From GCA-2730975 sp964576585 (GTDB lineage Bacteria > Verrucomicrobiota > Verrucomicrobiia > Opitutales > Seribacteraceae), in assembly GCA_964576585.1 (NCBI GenBank), contig CAZNWO010000061.1:1-17815 (forward strand): a stretch of 17,815 nt of DNA, in the 5' to 3' direction. This document shows positions 1 through 7,586 of the stretch, piece after piece. Below the pieces are notes generated by a model that saw only the letters and a program-made list of their open reading frames with translations, was not told the DNA's origin and did not search any database. Made by a program: the position numbers and the translations under genes. How positions within the stretch are numbered: position 1 is the stretch's first letter; every line of letters starts with the position of its first letter.

Positions 1-918
1 GGGTCATGGATTCTCCAAAACGCGGAGAGATTCGATGCGCTAATTGCTCATGGATTGTGGCAATATCCTGGAGTGGCCGTTCGCAAAGCTGCACGCAAGA
101 CAAGAAAACCCTATTTTGTTTTTCCTCACGGAATGCTGGATCCTTGGTTTCGTCGGACCTATCCCCTGAAACATGTCAAGAAGCAGTTCTTTTGGTGGTT
201 CAGGCAAGGGCGCATCCTTCGTGATGCCAAAGGAGTTTGTTTCACCACGGAAGAGGAGCGACGTCTCGCCCGCAAAACCTTTCGACCCTATCATTGCAAG
301 GAAGTCGTTACAGGATTGGGGGTAGATGAACCTCCTTTGGATGATGAATCCCAAACCAAGATTTTTTTCGAAAGTTTTCCCGAATTGTCGGGCCGTAGAC
401 TGTTGCTTTTTCTTGGCCGTATTCATCGCAAGAAGGGCATTGATCTTTTGCTGCGTGCCTTTTCCGAAAAAGCGGATCCAAACGACCATTTGGTTTTGGC
501 TGGTCCCGTTGAAGACACTGTTTACGCAAAAGAACTCAAGCAAATGTCGGAGCCTTTTTGCGAGAGAGTCACTTGGGCGGGAATGCTCAGTGGTGACTTG
601 AAATGGGGAGCGTTGCGAGCTGCTGATGCCCTCGCGTTGCCTTCGCATCAAGAAAACTTCGGCATGGTTGTAGCGGAGGCGCTCTCCGTCGGCACGCCTG
701 TCTTGATTACCGACAAGGTGAATCTTTGGCGTGAGGTTGAAGATACTCGTGCAGGTCATGTTTCTACTGACGACCTTTCGGGAATAAATGCCCTGTTGCG
801 AGAATGGCGTTCACCCGCTTTTAGCGAATTGTCTTCAAATGCGAAGGCTTGCTATGAAAAGCACTTTAGAATTTCAACCGCCGCAGGCAACCTTTCCGAG
901 CTCGCCAAAAATATGTAA
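1..918 (+). CDS. GT4-family glycosyltransferase, 5' end truncated by window edge
   Basis: The reading frame is open from base 1, so the start codon lies upstream; 305 residues are visible. The protein is a GT-B fold glycosyltransferase of family GT4, which transfers a sugar from a nucleotide-sugar donor to a glycan or lipid-linked acceptor at the cytoplasmic face of the membrane. Near the visible N-terminus are HGLWQYPG (residues 18-25) and FPHGMLDPW (41-49), typical of acceptor-side domains in exopolysaccharide enzymes. The donor domain begins near LLLFLGRIHRKKGIDLL (134-150), and the E-x7-E signature is ENFGMVVAE (E218 to E226). The stop codon is only 5 bp before the next glycosyltransferase, so the two are probably co-transcribed as the end of a surface-polysaccharide cluster. 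The sugar specificity cannot be read from the sequence. A TTG at 55 could be taken for a start, but the family-like residues before it argue against that. Confidence 0.9.
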   Translation, partial: GSWILQNAERFDALIAHGLWQYPGVAVRKAARKTRKPYFVFPHGMLDPWFRRTYPLKHVKKQFFWWFRQGRILRDAKGVCFTTEEERRLARKTFRPYHCKEVVTGLGVDEPPLDDESQTKIFFESFPELSGRRLLLFLGRIHRKKGIDLLLRAFSEKADPNDHLVLAGPVEDTVYAKELKQMSEPFCERVTWAGMLSGDLKWGALRAADALALPSHQENFGMVVAEALSVGTPVLITDKVNLWREVEDTRAGHVSTDDLSGINALLREWRSPAFSELSSNAKACYEKHFRISTAAGNLSELAKNM

Positions 919-923
919 TCTCC

Positions 924-2054
924 ATGCGAATAACTATTCTTCAGGGCCCGTTCTTGCCCGTTCCGCCAATCAGGGGCGGAGCTATTGAGAAGGCATGGTT
1001 TCGCTTGGGAATGGAATTTAGACGAATGGGCCATGAGGTTGCACATCTTTCAAGGGAGTGCGATGGGTTACAGAAAAAGGAAACCATAGAGGGAGTCAGG
1101 CATTTTCGCGTCCCTGGCAATGAATCAACGACTTTTTTGCCAATGCTTAAGTTCAGGGACTTGCAATATGTCTTGCGTGCAAAAAGGGTTCTACCTCCCG
1201 CCGACATTTTGGTGACTCATTCCTTTTGGGCTCCAATCCTTTTGGATAGTAAGGCTTGCGGAAGGAAATATGTGCATGTGGGGCGATTTCCAAAAGGCCA
1301 GATGAAACTTTATCAAAATGTTTCTCGCCTGCAGGCACCTTCCGCATCAGTAGCCAGAGCAATTTGCCGAGAGGTTCCCGACTCTTCGCAATTAGTGAAA
1401 GCGATTCCCTATCCATTGCCTTGGGATTGCCCTTCCTTGAATCCTGACGAGGCTCGTGAAAAAACCATCCTTTATCACGGAAGAATTCACCCGGAGAAAG
1501 GACTCCGTGAACTTGTCATGGCATTCACATCGCTTCCAGAAAATTTGCTGAAGGAATGGAAGCTTGTTGTTCGAGGACCTTGGCGAATTGAGCAGGGTGG
1601 GGCAGGAAGGACTTTTCTGGAAGAGTTGAGAAATCTTGCGGTACCCGCGTCCGAAAGGATTACTTTTTTTGATCCTGCTTTTGACGACGAGACTTTGCGA
1701 CGAGACCTTGGTCGAGCAGGACTCTTTGTTTATCCTTCACTGGCCGAGCGTGGTGAGACATTTGGCTTGGCTGCCTTGGAGGCCATGAGTTGTGGCTGTC
1801 CACCTTTGGTCTCCGGCCTGTCCTGCTTCAAGGATTTTGTAAGCGATGGAGAAAATGGCTTCGTATTCAATCATTTAGACACTGACGTTGCCGTTGCTCT
1901 CCGCGACAAATTGGCAAAGGTTCTCCACAATCCGGAATGCTTGTCCGCCGCGGGCTTAAAGGCATCGCGAGATGCCGCTGGTTACGCCCTGAAGCCTGTG
2001 GCAAAGCTTTTCCTCGAAGACTTTGACTCGATTTTTACCAACTCGGCTCTTTAG
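924..2054 (+). CDS. GT4-family glycosyltransferase
   Basis: This is a complete 376-residue GT-B glycosyltransferase. The N-terminal half opens with RITILQGPFLPVPPIRGGAIE, in which the Gly-Gly loop is the usual beginning of GT4 enzymes. The donor-binding half begins at TILYHGRIHPEKGLREL (181-197) and carries the E-x7-E motif ETFGLAALE (E278 to E286), followed by AMSCGCPPLVS, a typical continuation. It should add one sugar to a cell-surface glycan; donor and acceptor are unknown. ATG at 924 is only 5 bp after the preceding stop, and there is no clear Shine-Dalgarno sequence, which suggests that translation is coupled to the upstream gene. The stop codon TAG (2052-2054) directly touches the stop codon of the convergent hisF. 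Confidence 0.92.
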   Translation: MRITILQGPFLPVPPIRGGAIEKAWFRLGMEFRRMGHEVAHLSRECDGLQKKETIEGVRHFRVPGNESTTFLPMLKFRDLQYVLRAKRVLPPADILVTHSFWAPILLDSKACGRKYVHVGRFPKGQMKLYQNVSRLQAPSASVARAICREVPDSSQLVKAIPYPLPWDCPSLNPDEAREKTILYHGRIHPEKGLRELVMAFTSLPENLLKEWKLVVRGPWRIEQGGAGRTFLEELRNLAVPASERITFFDPAFDDETLRRDLGRAGLFVYPSLAERGETFGLAALEAMSCGCPPLVSGLSCFKDFVSDGENGFVFNHLDTDVAVALRDKLAKVLHNPECLSAAGLKASRDAAGYALKPVAKLFLEDFDSIFTNSAL

Positions 2055-2816
2055 TTATAACCTTACGCGAATTCCAGCCTTTGCCATGGCTTGCTTCGTT
2101 TCCGTTATGGTAAATTCTCCGAAGTGGAAAATACTTGCCGCCAAAACCGCTGAAGCTTTTCCGTCGCGAATGCCTTGCGCAAGGTGCTCGGGGTTTCCCA
2201 CGCCACCCGAAGCAATGACGGGTACCTCGACGGCTTCACTAACTGCTCGGGTAAGGGCAAGATCAAAACCGATTTTGGTGCCATCCCTATCCATGCTCGT
2301 CAGCAATATTTCCCCAGCTCCTCGAGATACTACCTCCTTGGCCCATTCCAGCGCATCAAGCTCGGTCGGCTTGCGACCTCCGTGGGTGTAGACCCTCCAG
2401 CTGCCGCCATCGGGCTCGGCTTTTGCATCAATCGCCGTGACGATGCACTGGTTGCCGAATTTTGCCGAGGTTTTGTTGATGACTTCTGGGCTGAGTATTG
2501 CTGCGGTGTTTAGGCTTACCTTGTCCGCTCCTGCAAGCAACATTTGTCTTATATCCTCCGCGTTCCGCAAGCCTCCTCCTACGGTAAGAGGCATGAAGCA
2601 GGTGTCGGCTGTTCGCTCCACCACATCGTGCATGATGTTTCTCTCGTCGCTCGATGCCGTTATGTCTAGGAACACCAGTTCGTCGGCACCTTGTTCCTCG
2701 TATGCTTTGGCCGTTTCGACCGGGTCACCTGCGTCACGCAATTCCTTGAACCGAATGCCTTTGACGACGCGTCCTGCGTCGACGTCTAGACAGGGAATTA
2801 CTCGCGCCGACAGCAT
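2055..2816 (-). CDS. hisF: Imidazole glycerol phosphate synthase, cyclase subunit HisF
   Basis: HisF is the (beta/alpha)8-barrel subunit that uses ammonia from HisH to convert PRFAR into imidazole glycerol phosphate and AICAR, a central step of histidine synthesis in the cytoplasm. The protein is 253 residues, the normal family length. The catalytic aspartates are at the classical positions: D11 in CLDVDAGRVVKG and D130 in TAIDAK. The phosphate-binding glycines are visible in TVGGGLRN (78-85) and IASGGVGN (201-208), and LLTSMDRDGTKIGFD (171-185) is a HisF signature. It is the last gene of a minus-strand series rho, uncharacterised gene, hisF, with 52 bp before it. The partner hisH is not in this window. 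The start ATG has no obvious Shine-Dalgarno sequence. Confidence 0.98.
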   Translation of the reverse strand: MLSARVIPCLDVDAGRVVKGIRFKELRDAGDPVETAKAYEEQGADELVFLDITASSDERNIMHDVVERTADTCFMPLTVGGGLRNAEDIRQMLLAGADKVSLNTAAILSPEVINKTSAKFGNQCIVTAIDAKAEPDGGSWRVYTHGGRKPTELDALEWAKEVVSRGAGEILLTSMDRDGTKIGFDLALTRAVSEAVEVPVIASGGVGNPEHLAQGIRDGKASAVLAASIFHFGEFTITETKQAMAKAGIRVRL

Positions 2817-2868
2817 CGCAGGGCATTATTGTTGCTCAGATTTGTTCTCTTGGACCGAATTTCAACTA

Positions 2869-4629
2869 TCATTCGTCGGCAAAGGCAACATCTGGCTCGA
2901 AAGACACTTGAAGCTTGTATTGCTGTCCCGGACGCATGATGAGCGGATGTTCTCTCTTCAGGTATTGAATGTAGTGGATGTTCCCGGCGTATCCACGATA
3001 TTCGGGATCATCGGTTACAGTCTCGAATGCACCCCAAGCAGAATGAAAGTCGTCTTTTTCAATGGTAGGCCGAAGTCCTTCGCTGCCTTGCCTTAAGGTC
3101 GTGCCGAGTCGGTACACCGTATGGGGGGAGCCTATTGCAAGGGCATAGCGCATACTGTCCATCGCTATCTGGTTCTTGACCTGAAAGGTAAATTCAGAGG
3201 TGATTTTGTCGCTGGCGAATGTCCATTGCACTTGGCAACTGCCAATCCCATATGCGAAAGAGCCGTTCGTATTGATTAGGTCGGGTTGGCTGAAGCGTAG
3301 ATAGAAGGAATTCTTAGGGCCAATACCAGTGACACAGTTTTTCCCGTAGTAGGAAGGAATGACCACTTGATCGCCGAAGGTAAGCTCGGGCAACATGATC
3401 GGCAGGTACTTGTTGGTAGGCCAGTCGAAAACACCTTGGCAGTGAGGGAAGGCGAGGGAATCCGAAGTAAGGGGTTCGCCGGGACCGATCAATGGTAATT
3501 GGAACTGAATGCCTGTATTTTCATCTCTGAAGAGAAATAAACCGTGCTCCTTTTTGTGAGATTTGTCGAAGATGACGAATCGGCCGGCAGTCTTGGATCG
3601 ATTTGGAGCGGGAACTCTTAGAGAGCCGCCGATTACGCGGGCAAGCCTCGACCATTGGCACAAGTACCTTGCGGTATCGAAATTGGCCATTCTGGTCGTG
3701 TGCTTGGCGACCGTGTTCCGTTCATTGTCGCGGATGACCAACAAGCCGTTCTCTTGGTCGAGGTAGGTTACGAAGAAATATTGGAAAAGTCGGCGAAGAG
3801 TGTCCAAAAAGAGAGGGGCCTTCTCCTCAGAGACCCAATGGTCTCTCATCGCTTGGAGAATAAGGCTAATGCAATGCAATTGACCGTATGCTCCAGTCGA
3901 GCGCCCATAACTCCATCCCAAGCCGTCTTGCCGTGTCATGTCGGTCAACATGCGAAGGTATTTTTCAGCATATGTCCTAAGCTTCGGAAGCTTGCGATCC
4001 TTCAAGTGAACGTTTGCGTGGAGTTGCAGCGACTGTCTAATAAAGATGAATGACAATGGACCGTAAATGTCGTAGACTCCGCCGAAACCTTCTGGCATCT
4101 CGTCGCAGAACCCCCCGGAGCTTTCTCGCTGGATTCGCTCGACGAACAAATCGATTAATTTTCCAGTCTCGTCCTTTTTGGATAATCCTAGGCTGAACCT
4201 GCAGACGGCTTTGGCAATATTGAATGCCTGATAATGATTGTTGTAATCTGCCTTCTCGAGCAACCTGTCGTTAAGTTGTTCGCGTGTCTGATCCATCAGG
4301 CGCTCCCAGACATCATTTCGCTCCCTTGCCGCTCCGAAGGAAAGAAGTCCGAGGGAAGCATAAGCAAGGCCATTCTCGTTCCCTTCCGAGGCGAATGCCT
4401 GATTGGTAATGCATCGAGCCGCTAGGTCCGCCAGATCGTATCCCTCGAGCTCTTGTTCGTTCGTTGCGCGAAAAAATTCCCCGATTGCCAATGCCGCGTG
4501 ACCAGCTTCGTCAATTCTCGCATTTTCACCTTCGGCAGGCGAAACGGCACCGTCTTCTTGGATGAACTGTAGGTTGTTGGCCAGTATCGATCTAGCCAAA
4601 TCCATGCATTGGTCCGCGAAATTTTGCAT
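2869..4629 (-). CDS. Uncharacterised protein, helical barrel plus beta-sandwich, DUF2264-like
   Basis: I do not recognise a named family with confidence. The protein is 586 residues with no signal peptide or membrane segment. The N-terminal part (about 1-335) is helical and is built from repeated aromatic helices, as in alpha/alpha toroids. Three landmarks recall DUF2264 proteins in the same order: YNNHYQAFNIAKA (129-141), GGFCDEMPEGFGGVYDIYG (172-190) and GWSYGRSTGAYGQ (238-250). The C-terminal part (about 350-580) is rich in beta-strand patterns, for example FVIFDKS and HGLFLFRDENTGIQFQLPL, and resembles the beta-sandwich that follows the barrel in many polysaccharide lyases and related glycan enzymes. 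A role in cleaving or modifying a glycan is therefore plausible, but it is inferred from fold-like resemblance only. It lies 66 bp after rho and 52 bp before hisF on the same strand. Position alone does not link it to histidine synthesis. Confidence 0.6.
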   Translation of the reverse strand: MQNFADQCMDLARSILANNLQFIQEDGAVSPAEGENARIDEAGHAALAIGEFFRATNEQELEGYDLADLAARCITNQAFASEGNENGLAYASLGLLSFGAARERNDVWERLMDQTREQLNDRLLEKADYNNHYQAFNIAKAVCRFSLGLSKKDETGKLIDLFVERIQRESSGGFCDEMPEGFGGVYDIYGPLSFIFIRQSLQLHANVHLKDRKLPKLRTYAEKYLRMLTDMTRQDGLGWSYGRSTGAYGQLHCISLILQAMRDHWVSEEKAPLFLDTLRRLFQYFFVTYLDQENGLLVIRDNERNTVAKHTTRMANFDTARYLCQWSRLARVIGGSLRVPAPNRSKTAGRFVIFDKSHKKEHGLFLFRDENTGIQFQLPLIGPGEPLTSDSLAFPHCQGVFDWPTNKYLPIMLPELTFGDQVVIPSYYGKNCVTGIGPKNSFYLRFSQPDLINTNGSFAYGIGSCQVQWTFASDKITSEFTFQVKNQIAMDSMRYALAIGSPHTVYRLGTTLRQGSEGLRPTIEKDDFHSAWGAFETVTDDPEYRGYAGNIHYIQYLKREHPLIMRPGQQYKLQVSFEPDVAFADE

Positions 4630-4695
4630 CTATTCTAGTTTAGGGCGGATTGGGAAATGTGAAAAATGCCTTTGGCAATGACTTTAGTCAAACCG

Positions 4696-5832
4696 TTATG
4701 CAGTGGAAATGAGATCTAGGAATTCCTTGTTGGTTTTGGTTTTGGACAGTCTCTCGATCAAGGTTTCCGCAGCATCTTCGATTTTCATTGGCGCCATGGC
4801 TCTGCGGATGAAGGAAGCCTTTTCGAGAATGTGTTCCTGCAGCAGATCCTCCTCCTTGCGAGTGCCGGAGGAAGACAAGTTTATGGCGGGCCATAGACGT
4901 AATTCGGCCACCTTTCGGTCCAACACTATCTCACTATTTCCAGTACCTTTGAATTCCTGAAAAATGAGTTCATCCATTTTGGAGCCAGTTTCAACCAAGG
5001 CAGTTGCTACAATGGTGAGACTACCGGCTTCCTCCGAATTTCGGGCAGAGGAGAAAATTTGTCTAGGTTTTTCCAGTGCCCTTACGTCGAGACCCCCAGT
5101 CATGGTTCTTCCGCCTTTGCCCGTTGCCGCGTTGTAGGCTCGAGACAATCGAGTTATAGAATCCAGTAAGAGAACGACATCGCTTCCTGTTTCAACCAAT
5201 CGCTTGGCTCTCTCGGTCGCAAGCTCGGCCATCCTCAAGTGGCTCTTGACCTCTTCATCGTTGGAAGAAGCAAAGATTTCCGCGGGAACTGTTCTCCTAA
5301 AGTCAGTAACCTCTTCGGGCCTTTCGTCGACCAGTAGTACCATCAAGTGGCATTCGGGATGGTTTTCTTCAACACCCTTGGCGATGTCATGAAGGATGGT
5401 GGTTTTTCCAGTCCTGGGTGGAGCGACGATCAATGCTCGCTGACCTTTGCCAATGGGGCAAAAAAGATCGATGACCCTAGTTGTCATTCGACCATCTTTT
5501 GCCTCGAGGCTAAGCTTTTCCTTGGGCTGGATGGTTGTCAATTGATCGAACCTAAATTGCATTTTACGCTCTTTAACCAAGAGGCCGTCCACGGTCTCGA
5601 TGTATCTAACTTTGGGATTTCCGCGCTTTTGGTCTCTTGCGGCATTGGCTGTTATGTAGGAGCCTTTCCTCAGTTTGAATCTTCGAAGTAACTCTCGTGG
5701 AACGAATGGGTCGTGAGGAGTAGTTTTGCCGCTGCGAGCAGGATCGAGCAGTACGCCCGACTTGTTTTCGGTTGTTTCAAGAATGCCCTCGACCTTCAAA
5801 AGATCTGGAGGCGAATGGTTGTTATCGCTCAT
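4696..5832 (-). CDS. rho: Transcription termination factor Rho, short N-terminus
   Basis: Rho is the hexameric RNA helicase that ends transcription of untranslated RNA. The protein is 378 residues, against 419 in E. coli. The ATPase core is complete: Walker A APPRTGKTT (137-145), VDERPEEVT (168-176), Walker B LLLDS (221-225), the secondary RNA-binding Q loop near GKGGRTMTGG (238-247), the R loop GTGNSE (296-301), and SSGTRKEE (321-328) with the arginine-finger region. The N-terminal helical Rho_N domain is absent: the cold-shock-like RNA-binding domain begins near residue 12. In frame upstream of the ATG there is a TGA at 5866-5868 and no alternative start before it, so the absence is not a start-site error. 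In the cold-shock domain the segment aligned to GFGFLR of E. coli reads KSGVLLD. A weak AGG lies just before the ATG. The gene is divergent from metG and followed by an uncharacterised gene. Confidence 0.96.
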   Translation of the reverse strand: MSDNNHSPPDLLKVEGILETTENKSGVLLDPARSGKTTPHDPFVPRELLRRFKLRKGSYITANAARDQKRGNPKVRYIETVDGLLVKERKMQFRFDQLTTIQPKEKLSLEAKDGRMTTRVIDLFCPIGKGQRALIVAPPRTGKTTILHDIAKGVEENHPECHLMVLLVDERPEEVTDFRRTVPAEIFASSNDEEVKSHLRMAELATERAKRLVETGSDVVLLLDSITRLSRAYNAATGKGGRTMTGGLDVRALEKPRQIFSSARNSEEAGSLTIVATALVETGSKMDELIFQEFKGTGNSEIVLDRKVAELRLWPAINLSSSGTRKEEDLLQEHILEKASFIRRAMAPMKIEDAAETLIERLSKTKTNKEFLDLISTA

Positions 5833-5904
5833 TGCCTGATAAGGCGCTAAATTATCTTTACCAAGTCACCTGAGGAAGTAGTCTTTGGACCTCTTTGACG
5901 CATG

Positions 5905-5921
5905 GCAGATAGTCTATCTGC
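5905..5921. promoter_or_regulatory. Perfect 17-bp palindrome, candidate operator
   Basis: The sequence GCAGATAGTCTATCTGC has two perfect 8-bp arms around one central T. It lies in the 230-bp region between the divergent rho and metG starts, 73 bp from the rho ATG and about 141 bp from the metG ATG. The size and symmetry suit a dimeric DNA-binding regulator. It is not followed by a T-run and its one-base centre cannot form a stable RNA hairpin at full arm length, so it is not an intrinsic terminator. The regulator is unknown. Confidence 0.4.
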
Positions 5922-6017
5922 GGTTGAGCGCTTTGGAGCGGTGCTTGACTGATTCGATTTATGCAAAAATGGCGCAAACGAGTCAACCTCCGAAAATGTA
6001 TTTTCTCGCAAAAGACT

Positions 6018-6045
6018 TTGTCATTTTTTTTATCTAGGCTAAACT
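6018..6045 (+). promoter_or_regulatory. Candidate sigma70-type promoter for metG
   Basis: TTGTCA at 6018-6023 (five of six match TTGACA) and TAAACT at 6040-6045 (four of six match TATAAT) are separated by 16 bp. Transcription would begin around 6050, giving a very short leader before the ATG at 6063. It was found by eye only, and the -10 match is weak. If real, it excludes the upstream ATG at 5961 as a start. Confidence 0.3.
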
Positions 6046-6062
6046 TCCTCGTCTTTTGCTTG

Positions 6063-7586
6063 ATGAAAAGATTTTATCTAACTACGGCTATCGACTATGC
6101 CAATGGATCGCCTCATCTGGGGCATGCATATGAAAAGGTTTTGGCCGACGTCGTAGCGAGGCATCAACGCCTGATTGGCAAGGAAGCCTTTTTCCTTACT
6201 GGCTTGGACGAACATGGGCAAAAGGTTCAGGCTGGAGCACGCTCGGAGGGGGTTGAACCTCAAGAACGTTGTGACCGAATAGCCGAGGAATTTCTCGCCC
6301 TTCTCGATAAGCTGTCCATTTCCAACGACGACTATGTTCGTACAACCGAGAATCGCCACAAGCGAGTTGTCGGGAAGATTCTGCAAACTCTTTTTGACAA
6401 GGGTGAAATCTACAAGGGGGTTTACAAGGGCTACTATTCTTCTCGAGCCGAGCAATTTCTTCAGGAAAAAGATAAGGTTGATGGAAAATGGCCCGACATT
6501 TTCGGCGATGTAGTTGAAATTGTAGAGGATAATTACTTTTTCAAGCTTGGTAAATATCAAGACTGGCTCCGTGGTTTTCTGGAGAAAAACGAAGGGTTCA
6601 TCTACCCTGAGTTTAGACGCAACCAGGTTTTGGAATTTCTCAAGGAGCCTCTAAACGACCTATGCATTTCGCGGCCCAAGGATCGTCTCGAATGGGGGAT
6701 TCCGCTTCCTTTTGACGAAGGTTTCGTAACTTACGTTTGGTTTGACGCCTTGGTTAATTATGTCTCTGCCGTCGGTTATGGCGAAGAGGGATTTGATTTG
6801 TTTTGGCCAGCGGACTTGCATGTTATCGGTAAAGACATCCTTGCCCCGCCGCATGCCGTTTATTGGCCGATTATGCTGGAAGCAAGCGGCTTGCCCTTAC
6901 CTAAGTGCCTTCTGGTTCACGGGTGGTGGATGACCTCTGGGCAAAAGATGTCCAAAAGTACTGGTGAAACCGTTGATCCATTGGATTTGATCGAACATCG
7001 CGGTGCCGATGCATTTCGCTATTTCGTGATGAGGGAAATGACCGTGGGACAAGATGCCGATTTTTCCTTGGAGCGTTTTGAGATTCGCTATCAGTCCGAT
7101 TTGGGTAACGACCTCGGCAATTTGCTTAATCGAATCCTCAATATGACCTCTCGATATTGCGACGGCAAGGTTCCCAAGGCTTTGGAAGAGGGGAGTTCCG
7201 AGGCTGATCTTAAAGCTCTTTGGGGGGACGCGCTTGTTGCTGTGCCCGAGCTTTTTCAATCATACAAATTTAATCAAGCTCTTGACCAGACCTTTGCATT
7301 TGTTCGAGGAATCAACCGGTATGCCGAGGAGCGTGCTCCTTGGAAGCTTGCTAAGTCAGATGACCCCAAGGACAAGGCCTTACTGGATACGACTCTTTCC
7401 TTTATGGCGGAATCTCTTCGTTTGGCAGTCGTCCTTCTCGGTCCCGTAATGCCTGAAACAAATGCACGCGTAGGAGAATTGCTCGGGTTTCCCAATACTG
7501 AATCTTGGGACGAGGACTTAATCTGGGATCATCGGCTAAACGGCAACCGAATCGGCGAAAGAACAATTCTTTTCCCTAGGGAGTAG
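6063..7586 (+). CDS. metG: Methionyl-tRNA synthetase, short zinc-free form
   Basis: MetRS attaches methionine to initiator and elongator tRNA-Met in the cytoplasm. The protein is 507 residues from the chosen start, ATG 6063, where the family N-terminus KRFYLTTAIDYANGSPHLGH begins. An in-frame ATG at 5961 would add 34 unrelated residues and is rejected. Class I signatures are HLGH (18-21, equivalent to HIGH), TGLDEHGQK (46-54), the WFDALVNY region (226-233) and KMSKS (295-299). In the connective-peptide region, where many MetRS have zinc-binding cysteines, the sequence reads YYSSRAEQFLQEKDKVDG and WPDIFGD, with no Cys pairs, so no zinc knuckle is expected. IGKDILAPPHAVYW has a Pro-Pro where many homologues have RF, one residue longer. 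The anticodon-binding helical domain (about 345-500) is present, and no C-terminal EMAP/Trbp111 tRNA-binding domain is attached. The 3' end overlaps the convergent CBS-domain gene by 11 bp. Confidence 0.97.
   Translation: MKRFYLTTAIDYANGSPHLGHAYEKVLADVVARHQRLIGKEAFFLTGLDEHGQKVQAGARSEGVEPQERCDRIAEEFLALLDKLSISNDDYVRTTENRHKRVVGKILQTLFDKGEIYKGVYKGYYSSRAEQFLQEKDKVDGKWPDIFGDVVEIVEDNYFFKLGKYQDWLRGFLEKNEGFIYPEFRRNQVLEFLKEPLNDLCISRPKDRLEWGIPLPFDEGFVTYVWFDALVNYVSAVGYGEEGFDLFWPADLHVIGKDILAPPHAVYWPIMLEASGLPLPKCLLVHGWWMTSGQKMSKSTGETVDPLDLIEHRGADAFRYFVMREMTVGQDADFSLERFEIRYQSDLGNDLGNLLNRILNMTSRYCDGKVPKALEEGSSEADLKALWGDALVAVPELFQSYKFNQALDQTFAFVRGINRYAEERAPWKLAKSDDPKDKALLDTTLSFMAESLRLAVVLLGPVMPETNARVGELLGFPNTESWDEDLIWDHRLNGNRIGERTILFPRE

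Noticed and set aside
40..759. 239-codon open frame on the minus strand opposite the first glycosyltransferase
   Set aside because: It is fully antisense to a well-supported GT4 gene and its translation shows no recognisable domain; it is explained by codon bias of the real gene.
2437..3096. 219-codon plus-strand open frame across the hisF start and the end of the 586-residue gene
   Set aside because: It is antisense to two supported genes, is rich in Ser, and has no domain-like features.
4679..4690. Small inverted repeat TGACTTTAGTCA just after rho
   Set aside because: The arms are only 5 bp, the loop is 2 bases and no T-run follows, so it is not a credible terminator.
5961..6062. 34-codon N-terminal extension of MetRS
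   Set aside because: The residues are unrelated to the family, the MetRS signature begins exactly at the ATG at 6063, and a promoter-like pair lies inside the extension.
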